From NCBI RefSeq assembly GCF_003626575.1, contig NZ_RBDY01000005.1, positions 1-64,000 of the forward strand: 64,000 nucleotides of DNA. The letters are read 5' to 3'. Positions 18,835-26,017 of the stretch are shown here, piece after piece; position 1 is the first letter of the stretch, and each line of letters starts with the position of its first letter. The notes under the pieces were generated by a model. It was not told the origin of the DNA, ran no database searches, and was given only the letters and a program-made list of their open reading frames with translations. The position numbers and the translations under genes are program-made. The DNA comes from Streptomyces radicis (GTDB lineage: Bacteria > Actinomycetota > Actinomycetes > Streptomycetales > Streptomycetaceae).

Positions 18835-19965
18835 ATGCGCTGGCGGGGACCGATGTATCGCAGGGTGGACGGGGAGCGGATCGACGGGGTGTGGTGCCAC
18901 GTGTGGCGGCGGCTGCCGGTCACGGGTGACCACGTGGTGGACGACCTGGGTGTGTGGGCGGACGGCGCGATCCGGTGCGAGGAGGAGCTGAGCCTGGCCG
19001 GTCTGCGGCGCGCGCTCGACGAGGGGCGCATCGCGCTGACCGCGCCGGGCGCCGCCGCGCCGCCACCGCCCGAGGGGCCGCGGTGGGATTCGAGGGCGGG
19101 CGAGCCGCTGACCGTGGACGGGTTCCTGCTCGATGTGGCCGACCGGATCGAGGAGTTGAACGGCCGCCCCACCGCCGCCGACCGGCTGTGGGACGCGCTC
19201 GCCCGCTGGGTCGCCGAGCCGGGCGACGAGGCGAGGGAGGCGCTGGCGGCGGCGTACTCCGCCGTTCCGCCGCACCGCCGCGTCTACGTGCTCGGCGACA
19301 TGGACCACCAGGACCGGCCCCTGCGGGTCCTGCTCGCCAGGCCGGGCGAGGCGGTGGACGGGGACGGGCCCGAGGCGACGGAGGAGCTGCGCGCGTGGGC
19401 GCGGACGTATGCGGAGCGCGCGGTGCGGGCCGTGGACGACGCGGCGCGGCGGCGGGCGGAGGGCCATCCCGACGACCCCCCGGGCCCGGTGTCGGCCACC
19501 GTGGTCTCGCACGAGTCGGCGCACCCGCGGGGCTGGCCGACCGGGCCAGGGCTGTTCGTGCTGCGCAACGACCACCCCACGCCCGTGCCGCACGCCGGGG
19601 TGACCTACGCGTCGGTGACGCACGCCTACTGGGCCCTGTCGGCGGCCGACCCCGAGGACCGGCGGCGCATCGCGGCGGCCGGGAGCGCGCGGGAGGCGCG
19701 CGAGCTGGGCGCGGGCGCCGCGCGGCGGGCGGACTGGGCCGACGTGCGCCTGGCGGTGATGGCGGCGCTGCTGCGCGCCAAGTTCGGTGAACGCCCCGAG
19801 CTGGCCGAGGCGTTGCTGGCCACCGGGGACGGGCGGATCAGCTGGACGGGCTTCTCGGATTCCCCGTACTGGCGGGACGTCCCCGACGCGTCGGGCCGGA
19901 ACTGGATGGGCCGCCTGCTCGAGCTGACGCGCTCCGAGCTGAGGGCCGGGCGCGCCGCGCCCTGA
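18835..19965 (+). CDS. NADAR-domain protein with extra N-terminal domain
   Basis: A 376-aa protein. The C-terminal part (about residues 240-370) fits the NADAR/YbiA fold: VTHAYWALSAADPEDRRRIA, RLAVMAALLRAKFGERPELA, LLATGDGRISWTGFSDSPYW and GRNWMGRLLELTRSEL. NADAR proteins act on ADP-ribosylated substrates or ADP-ribose-related riboflavin intermediates. The N-terminal region (MRWRGPMYRRVDGERIDGVW onward) is a separate beta-rich domain I cannot name. TACGGT lies 7 nt before ATG 18835 with no ribosome site, suggesting a leaderless message. It follows metX by 27 bp but probably has its own promoter. Confidence 0.7.
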   Translation: MRWRGPMYRRVDGERIDGVWCHVWRRLPVTGDHVVDDLGVWADGAIRCEEELSLAGLRRALDEGRIALTAPGAAAPPPPEGPRWDSRAGEPLTVDGFLLDVADRIEELNGRPTAADRLWDALARWVAEPGDEAREALAAAYSAVPPHRRVYVLGDMDHQDRPLRVLLARPGEAVDGDGPEATEELRAWARTYAERAVRAVDDAARRRAEGHPDDPPGPVSATVVSHESAHPRGWPTGPGLFVLRNDHPTPVPHAGVTYASVTHAYWALSAADPEDRRRIAAAGSAREARELGAGAARRADWADVRLAVMAALLRAKFGERPELAEALLATGDGRISWTGFSDSPYWRDVPDASGRNWMGRLLELTRSELRAGRAAP

Positions 19966-19986
19966 GGGCCGTCCCGGGCCGAGGCG

Positions 19987-21060
19987 TCAGCCGCGCGGGG
20001 GGCGGCCCGTGCGGAGCATGGCGAGGACGGCCTGCTCGACCGGGCCCTGGGTGGCGGGGGTGCCGATCACGGCGTGGGAGCCGAGGCGGTGGAGGACCGG
20101 CTCCATGGTGACGCCGTCCTCGTACAGCTCGATGACGCGGGGGTTGATGTAGGAGGCGCGGCACACGGCCGGGGTGTTGCCGAGGTAGTCGGCGACCTCC
20201 CGCACGGCGCGCGTGATGGCGCGGCGGCGGGCCGTCTCGCTGCGGGCGGCGTGGCCCGAGACGGCGAGCCCGACGGCCGCGAGCACCGTGCCGTGCCACG
20301 TGCGGAAGTCCTTGGCGGTGACGTCCACGCCGCCGAGCTCCCGCAGATAGGCGTTGAGCTCGTCGCCCGTGACGTCGTGCCAGGCGCGGTCGCGCCAGTA
20401 CGCCAGCAGCCGCTCGCCGCCGCCGCGGCGGCGCTTGAGCGCGGTGACCGCCCGGCACACCTCGGGGTCGTTCACCGCCTGGTCCTGCTGCCGCCCGTGC
20501 TTGCCCGGGTAGGTGAACGTGACGCGGCTCGGGCCGCAGCGGACATGGGCGCGCAGCAGGGTGGTCAGCCCATAGGTCTGGTGCCGGTCGGTGTAACGCT
20601 CGCTGCCGATGCGGAAGAAGCCCATGTCGAGCAGGCGCGTGGCGCTGCCGAGCACGCGCTCGGCGGTCAGGCCGCGCTGGCCCAGATGGCCGCCCGCCGC
20701 CTCGCGGATGCGGGGCAGCGCCTCGGCGACGTCGAGGACGTGGGCGTGCTTGGCCCGCTCCTGCTCGGCGCGGAACTGTTCGTGGTAGAGGTACTGGCGG
20801 CGGCCCGCGGCGTCGGTGCCGACGGCCTGGAGGTGGCCGTTGGGGTGGGCGCAGATCCACACGTCGCGCCAGGCGGGCGGGATGACGAGGGACGTGATGC
20901 GGGCGAGCGCCGCCGCGTCCCGCAGCGTGCGCCCCGCGGTGTCCAGATAGCGGAAGCCGCGGCCGTGGTGCCTGCGCAGGAAGCCGGGGTCGGTGGGGCG
21001 GGTGTGCCGCAGCCTGGTCGGCCGGGCGCGGGGCGCCGAGGTGTCAGCGGGCTCATGCAT
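19987..21060 (-). CDS. DNA topoisomerase IB (poxvirus-like type)
   Basis: A 357-aa type IB topoisomerase, which nicks one strand through a 3'-phosphotyrosine and relaxes supercoils. Seen: the N-terminal domain (RGFRYLDTAGRTLRDAAALA, IPPAWRDVWICAHPNGHLQA, GRRQYLYHEQFRAEQERAKH), catalytic-domain residues in GSERYTDRHQTYGLTTLL, TFTYPGKHG, DVTAKDFRTWHGTV, and the active Tyr304 in CRASYINPRVIELY. Length is normal for bacterial homologues. It converges on the NADAR gene with only a 21-bp gap. It is a stand-alone accessory enzyme in many actinomycetes. Confidence 0.92.
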   Translation of the reverse strand: MHEPADTSAPRARPTRLRHTRPTDPGFLRRHHGRGFRYLDTAGRTLRDAAALARITSLVIPPAWRDVWICAHPNGHLQAVGTDAAGRRQYLYHEQFRAEQERAKHAHVLDVAEALPRIREAAGGHLGQRGLTAERVLGSATRLLDMGFFRIGSERYTDRHQTYGLTTLLRAHVRCGPSRVTFTYPGKHGRQQDQAVNDPEVCRAVTALKRRRGGGERLLAYWRDRAWHDVTGDELNAYLRELGGVDVTAKDFRTWHGTVLAAVGLAVSGHAARSETARRRAITRAVREVADYLGNTPAVCRASYINPRVIELYEDGVTMEPVLHRLGSHAVIGTPATQGPVEQAVLAMLRTGRPPRG

Positions 21061-21203
21061 GGGGAAGCCGCTCCCAGCGCGTGATCGAGAGGGGGAACGC
21101 CACGGGAACGCCGCCGCGGCGGCCTGCCCACCGTAATCGGCGAGGCCACGGGGCGCGTACCTGACACGCGGGCGCGGGGCTGCCGCCGCTTTCGCTGGTC
21201 AGG

Positions 21204-21287
21204 GGGCATGCCGCCCGGGTGGCCAGCGGGGTCTTCGGCAACCCGCACTCGGCGAACCCCGCCTCGCTGGCCTCGACGGACGACCTG
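21204..21287 (+). pseudogene. Fragment of a class V aminotransferase
   Basis: One frame reads HAARVASGVFGNPHSANPAS then LASTDD. GNPHSxNPxS is the familiar N-terminal motif of class V (cysteine-desulfurase-like) aminotransferases. The frame loses resemblance about 25 residues later and there is no proper start or remainder. The rest of the 363-bp gap (21061-21423) holds nothing else recognisable. The call rests on a short motif. Confidence 0.45.
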
Positions 21288-21423
21288 CCCGAGCTGGGGA
21301 GTTTCGACGACATGTGCTTCCCCGGGGCACGGTGGAGGCCCGCCGAGGACGGGGTGCCGAGCAATTCCCTTGCGGGAGGCGGAGCGTTGGGGTGGGCTTG
21401 GCTGCCTGGACGAGAGGAGCGGG

Positions 21424-22443
21424 ATGGCGGTCGTGGTGGTGGGCGCGGGGATCGTGGGGGCCTCGGTGGCGTACCACCTGGCGCGCCGCGGGGTGGCGGT
21501 GACGCTGGTCGAGCGGGACGCGCGCCCCGCGGCGGGGGTGACGGGCCTGTCCTTCGCGTGGATCGGGAACGCCGGTGGCGAGTGGCCAGGCGGCGCCGAG
21601 GATCTGCGGGGTCCGGTGCTCGACGACCACCGGCGCCTCGAGGCGGAGCTGCCGGGCGTCGCGGTGCGCTGGACCGGCTCGTTGAGGTGGGGCGACGGCC
21701 ATCTGGGCGGGAACGTCGTGGGGCGCAAGGAGATCAGGGCGCTCGAGCCTCGGCTGCGCACCCCTCCCGAGTGGGCGGCGCACATCCCGTCCGACGGCGG
21801 CGTTGACGCCCCCGCGCTCACCGAGGCGCTGGTGCGCGGGGCGCGCGCGCTCGGCGCGCGGGTGCTGCTCGGCACGCCGGTGACCGCGTTGAGCGTCGAA
21901 CGGGGCCGGGTCACGGGCGTGGTCACCCCGGCCGGGTGCCACACCGCCACCACGGTGGTGCTCGCGGCGGGCACGGGATCCGCCGCGTTGGGCGCGCCAC
22001 TCGGGGTGGCCCTGCCGGTCGCTGCGTCCCCCGCGTTCCTGCTGCGGCTCGCGGCGCCGCCCGGGCTGGTCAACGGCGTCGTCGCCACCCCCGAGTTCGA
22101 GGTGCGCGAGGTGGCCGATGGGTGCCTGCTGATGACGCTGCCGCCGGAGGGTGAACGGGCCGGGGAACGGCTCGCGCGGCACGGCGTCCGCCTGCTGCGC
22201 GAGGCGTTCCTCGGCGCCGAGCCCTGCCATGTCGTGGGGTATGGCGTCGGCGCGCGGCCCTTGCCCGAGCGCGGCCCGCTGCTCGGCCCCCTCACCCCCG
22301 ACGGTTCCCTCTACGCGGCCGTGCTGCACCCGGGGGTCACCCTGGCGCCCACGGTCGGGCGGCTGGTGGCGCATGAGCTGGCCACGGGCGAGCCCGTCGC
22401 GGAGCTACGGCGGTGCAGGCCACGGGTCGCCGGGCTCGGCTGA
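21424..22443 (+). CDS. FAD-dependent oxidoreductase (DAO/glycine-oxidase fold)
   Basis: A 339-aa protein starting MAVVVVGAGIVGASVAYHLA, the dinucleotide-binding GxGxxG, followed by VTLVERDARPAAGVTGLSFA typical of D-amino-acid-oxidase-like flavoproteins. A mid-protein ALTEALVRGARALGARVLLG and a second FAD-contact region near the C-terminus (GYGVGARPLPERGPLLGP then GSLYAAVLHPGVTLAPTVG) complete the fold. GAGGAGC precedes ATG 21424. Substrate cannot be told; homologues oxidise amino or imino acids. It ends just before repeat copy B. Confidence 0.85.
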   Translation: MAVVVVGAGIVGASVAYHLARRGVAVTLVERDARPAAGVTGLSFAWIGNAGGEWPGGAEDLRGPVLDDHRRLEAELPGVAVRWTGSLRWGDGHLGGNVVGRKEIRALEPRLRTPPEWAAHIPSDGGVDAPALTEALVRGARALGARVLLGTPVTALSVERGRVTGVVTPAGCHTATTVVLAAGTGSAALGAPLGVALPVAASPAFLLRLAAPPGLVNGVVATPEFEVREVADGCLLMTLPPEGERAGERLARHGVRLLREAFLGAEPCHVVGYGVGARPLPERGPLLGPLTPDGSLYAAVLHPGVTLAPTVGRLVAHELATGEPVAELRRCRPRVAGLG

Positions 22444-22489
22444 CTCGGCTCACGGCCGGGCCGGTGCCCGAAGGTGGAGCTTTCGTGGG

Positions 22490-23205
22490 CGGGCGGCTAC
22501 TGGCTGGACGTCCTCCCGTTCGCCGCCTGCCGAGTGTCTGGTGTGGTGGGGGTGCGGGTCAGTGATGGCACCTACGGGAAGGGGGCGTCGGGTGACCGGC
22601 CGTCCCTGTCACCGGTCGATTTCGTTGTGGGCCGGGACCGTTCGCCAAACGGGCGCAGGCGGATACCGGTTTGCGGATGGCCGACTTCCGCGTGGTCGGC
22701 CGGGGTGGCGCGCACCCTTCGGGCCTGCCCCGGCCGCCGCTCTCGTCGTTCACCGCGCGCACGTTGAGCTCAGGTAGCGGGCCGGTTCTTTATCCGCCGC
22801 TTACCCGGGGTCGGGGTCTCTTCCGAAACGGGGCACGTTCTGTTCAACACAAAGTGTGCGCCGTTTCACAAGAGCATCCGCCCCGGCATAAGCCGCGGAT
22901 AAGCACCGGCGCGCTCCATCAGCTCGTCGGACATCAGGAATGAAAACGCTTCGGGCGGCCAGGGCAGGCCCGAAGGGTGCGCGCCACCGCAACCGACCAC
23001 CGGCCAGGCGGCCGCCAACTACCGTAAGCGGCCGCGCCCGTTCGGCGAACGGTCGCAACCGACGGCGAGACCTACCGTTTACCGGGACGGCCGGTCACCC
23101 GACGCCCCCTCCCCCGTAGGTGCCAGCCCTGACCCGCACCCACCACGAAAGCAGAGGTCGGCCGACGGCGAGCGGGAGGACGTCCAGCCAGTAGCCGCCC
23201 CACGG
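22490..23205. repeat. Large palindromic repeat, copy B (uninterrupted, about 715 bp)
   Basis: The two halves are imperfect inverted repeats about the core TGTTCAACA at 22841-22849. The outer ends share GCGGCTACTGGCTGGACGTC; further in they share CACCTACGGGAAGGGGGCGT, the GGTGACCGGCCGTCCC block and GGCGCGCACCCTTCGGGCCT. Copy A (3333-3728 plus 9993-10320) is the same module in opposite orientation. At the equivalent of the transposon site, copy B reads straight through. Open frames run inward through the arms in several copies, but I see no ribosome sites or family match. Confidence 0.85.
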
Positions 23206-23230
23206 CAAAACCCGCGCGGGAAGCGCAAAG

Positions 23231-24109
23231 CTAGGCAGGCACCTCGTAGACGGCGGTGACCGAGAGCAGCGCCACCCCGTCGTTCGCGCAGGCCGTCAGC
23301 CCGTCGAACGGCAGGAACAGCGCCTCGGTCTCGTCCGGGGGGAAGACGCGCAGGCCACCGGAGGGTTCGGGCTCGCAGTCCTCGGCGGGGTAGTTCTCCG
23401 CGGTGCCCACCCTGAGGTCGGCCAGCGCGACCTCGCCGGGCGCGAGCTCGACCGGGACGCCCTGCCCGCGCTCGTCGCCGCGCCGCGCCGGTGCCCCGAC
23501 CTGCTCGCCGACGTTCTCCCCACCGTTCTCCCCGGTCAGGGAGACTCCCGGGTAGCCGACCAGCGCGCATGTCACCTCGCCCACGTTGGTGAACTCGAGC
23601 GGGATGGTGAGCGAACCGGCCGCGCCGTCGGACTGCCCCGCGGTCAGGACGAGCGCCGCGCCGACGCACGTGGGGACGGCCTGGGGCGAGCCCTCGGCCG
23701 AGGCGCCGTCCTCGGTGGCCTGGGGCCCCTCCTCCCCCTCGTCGTCGGGCACCGGCTCGGTCGACTCGGTCGGCGCGCTGGGCTCGGCGGGGGCGGACTC
23801 ATCCGGCTCGGCGGGGGCGGTCGTTCCAGCGGGGTCGGGGGCGCGCTCGGGCCCGGGCCCTCCGTCGGCCACGGAAGGGCCCCGCGCCTCGTCTCCCCCG
23901 CCGGTCAGGCCGAGCAGCGCGGCCGAGCCCGCGAGGCACACCACCGCGGCGGCGCCCGCGGCGACCACCCCGCGGCGGCGCCTCGCGGCGGCGCGGCGGC
24001 GGGCCTCGGCGAACGCGCCGGGCGGCGGCGCCAGCGGGGACACCGGCGCCCCGAAGACCTCGGTGAGCTCGGACGGCTCGGGGCCGCCCTCATGGCGTGG
24101 TGATGTCAT
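23231..24109 (-). CDS. Single-span membrane protein with extracytoplasmic DUF4232-type domain
   Basis: A 292-aa protein: a cytosolic N-terminus with ELTEVFGAPVSPLAPPPGAF, a basic stretch RRRAAARRRRG, one membrane helix (VVAAGAAAVVCLAGSAALLG), a long Pro/Glu/Ser-rich linker, then a C-terminal beta domain (AVPTCVGAALVLTAGQSDGA, PLEFTNVGEVTCALVGYPGV, ending SVTAVYEVPA) of DUF4232 type. Its ATG lies inside the end of the sigma-factor gene (20-bp overlap). The layout resembles membrane partners of ECF sigma factors, so an anti-sigma or sensor role is plausible, but no zinc anti-sigma motif is seen. Confidence 0.72.
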   Translation of the reverse strand: MTSPRHEGGPEPSELTEVFGAPVSPLAPPPGAFAEARRRAAARRRRGVVAAGAAAVVCLAGSAALLGLTGGGDEARGPSVADGGPGPERAPDPAGTTAPAEPDESAPAEPSAPTESTEPVPDDEGEEGPQATEDGASAEGSPQAVPTCVGAALVLTAGQSDGAAGSLTIPLEFTNVGEVTCALVGYPGVSLTGENGGENVGEQVGAPARRGDERGQGVPVELAPGEVALADLRVGTAENYPAEDCEPEPSGGLRVFPPDETEALFLPFDGLTACANDGVALLSVTAVYEVPA

Positions 24110-24578
24110 GCAACCCCCTCAGGGCGCTCCGCAGTCGTTGTCGGGCTTGGTGAAGGTCGCTCTTGACGGTGCCGGGCCTGCGGCGGAGGACCGAGGCGAT
24201 CTCGTCCACCGGCAGCCCGGCGTAGTAGTACAGCAGAACCGGCACGCGCAGCCGCTTGGGCAGCGACTCCACCAGGGAGCGCACATCCACGCCCTGGTCG
24301 GCGGCCGGGGCGTGCTCGCGGCTCTCGGCGCTGAGGTGCCGGGTGGTGCGGCGTTCGCGCTCGCGGGTGCGCCAGTGGTCCTTGACCAGGTTGGCGGCCA
24401 CGCTGAACAGGTACGACTCGGGGCTGCGCACGGTGCCCCAGCGGGACCAGAGCCGGGTGAACGCCTCGGACGCGATGTCGTGCGCCACCGCGTCGCCGTC
24501 CACGAGGCCGCGGCACCAGCCCGCGAGCCGGGGATAGAAGTCCTCGAAGAGCCGCTCCGCCTCGCGCTCCCCGCTCAC
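24090..24578 (-). CDS. ECF-type RNA polymerase sigma factor
   Basis: A 162-aa group 4 sigma factor. Region 2 reads LFEDFYPRLAGWCRGLVDGD, HDIASEAFTRLWSRWGTVRS and PESYLFSVAANLVKDHWRTR; region 4 reads LPKRLRVPVLLYYYAGLPVD and EIASVLRRRPGTVKSDLHQA. GTG 24578 is chosen; the frame also runs up to a TTG at 24599. It overlaps the DUF4232-type membrane protein downstream, which is probably co-translated and may modulate it. The polysaccharide deacetylase gene ends 12 bp before the upstream TTG in the same direction, so read-through is possible. Confidence 0.86.
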   Translation of the reverse strand: MSGEREAERLFEDFYPRLAGWCRGLVDGDAVAHDIASEAFTRLWSRWGTVRSPESYLFSVAANLVKDHWRTRERERRTTRHLSAESREHAPAADQGVDVRSLVESLPKRLRVPVLLYYYAGLPVDEIASVLRRRPGTVKSDLHQARQRLRSALRGLHDITTP

Positions 24579-24605
24579 ATCTCCGCCCTCATGACCCAAC
24601 CCCCG

Positions 24606-25904
24606 CTATCCCGTCACCACCGTCTCCCATCCCGCCATGGGACTCTCCCCCACCGCCAGACCCTGGAGATTGGCGACGACCCGGGGATCCTGGACCTCGA
24701 GCCAGTCGCAGAGCTGACGGAACGAGACGAAGCGCACGTCAGGGCGGCTCGCCATCTCGCGCAGCGCGTCTTCCACCGCGTCCATGTAGATGCCGCCGTT
24801 CCACTGCTCGAAGTGGTTGCCGATGAACAGTGGCGCGCGATTGGAATCGTATGCCCGCTCGAACCCGGCGACGAACGCGCCCCTGGCCTCCTCGCGCCAG
24901 GTGGCGTGCAGGGCGGGGTCGCCTTCGGTGGCGCCGCCCGACTGGTTGGCGAGCATGCTGTAGTCCATCGACAGCACCTCGAAGTCGTGCCCGGGGAACG
25001 GAACGGTCTGGAGCGGCAGGTCCCACAGGCCCTCGGCCGTGCGCACCGGCCAGGTCTGGAGGCCACCGGGCGAGCTGGCGTCGTAACGCCACCCCAGCTC
25101 GGCGGCGGCGGGCAGGAGCGCGGACCGGCCGAGCAGGCAGGGCGTGCGGCCGCCGACCAGCTCCCTCCGGTAGTCGAACGGCAGCGGGTCGAGGTCGTCG
25201 AAGCCGGTGAGGGTGCGCCACTCGGTGACGAACGCGACGGCCTGGTCGATCTCGTCGCGCCAGTCCTCGGCGGTCCAGTGCTCGACCGAGCCCGCGCCCC
25301 CGCAGAAGTGGCCGTTGAAGTGGGTGCCGATCTCGTGCCCGTCGAGCCACGCGGTGCGCAGCCTGACGATCGTCGCGCGGATGTGCTCGTCGGTGAGGTA
25401 GCCGATGTCGGAGGCGCCGACGGGGTTGTTCGGGGGCGCGTAACGCTGGGCCTGCGCCTCGGGCAGCAGATAGAGCCCGGAGAGGAAGAACGTCATGGCC
25501 GCGTCGAGGTCGCGGGCCAGGTCGAGGAAGCGGTCGAACTGGCCGTCCCCGAGCGCCGCCGCGCCGTCCCACGAGACCACCACGAACTGCGGCGGCCGTT
25601 CGCCCCTGGCCAGCCGCTCGGGCTCGGGCTGGTGCGGCTGTGGTCCCGTGTCGGCGGTCGAACCGTCGCCTATCGGCCTGGGGTTGTCCACGCTCGGCCC
25701 CGGGTCAGGTCCTGGGCTCGGCTCGGGGTGGTCGCCGTCCGGCCGGTCCGCGGCGTTGGCCGAGCTCTCCGTGCCTCGCAGGTAGCGGGTCAGCGCGTAG
25801 CCGCCGCCCGCGCCGACGACGCCGAGGGCGCCAAGGCGCAGGACGGTTCTGCGGCCGGTCGCCCGGTGCCGCCGTTCTTCGTCGTGGTGCCGAGGGGAAC
25901 CCAT
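24606..25904 (-). CDS. Tat-exported polysaccharide-deacetylase-like protein
   Basis: A 432-aa protein with a twin-arginine-like signal (GRRTVLRLGALGVVGAGGGY) and an acidic Pro-rich linker. The NodB-like domain begins at PPQFVVVSWDGAAALGDGQF, with AAMTFFLSGLYLL, the metal-site region DGHEIGTHFNGHFCG, and later WDLPLQTVPFPGHDFEVLSM and RAPLFIGNHFEQWNGGIYMD. It should act outside the membrane on a cell-wall or secreted polysaccharide. The classical TFDDGP is replaced by VSWDGA, so metal binding may differ. ATG 25904 is the first start that keeps the Tat motif; no strong ribosome site precedes it. Confidence 0.75.
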   Translation of the reverse strand: MGSPRHHDEERRHRATGRRTVLRLGALGVVGAGGGYALTRYLRGTESSANAADRPDGDHPEPSPGPDPGPSVDNPRPIGDGSTADTGPQPHQPEPERLARGERPPQFVVVSWDGAAALGDGQFDRFLDLARDLDAAMTFFLSGLYLLPEAQAQRYAPPNNPVGASDIGYLTDEHIRATIVRLRTAWLDGHEIGTHFNGHFCGGAGSVEHWTAEDWRDEIDQAVAFVTEWRTLTGFDDLDPLPFDYRRELVGGRTPCLLGRSALLPAAAELGWRYDASSPGGLQTWPVRTAEGLWDLPLQTVPFPGHDFEVLSMDYSMLANQSGGATEGDPALHATWREEARGAFVAGFERAYDSNRAPLFIGNHFEQWNGGIYMDAVEDALREMASRPDVRFVSFRQLCDWLEVQDPRVVANLQGLAVGESPMAGWETVVTG

Positions 25905-26017
25905 GAGGCGGCTCGCTTTCTGTCGTACGGCGCGCGGTGGAGACCGCGACACCGCATCGACCCGGCGGCCGCCCCATCGGTTGTCACAGCTGTGCAACAG
26001 CCCTGACGGGGCGCGCC

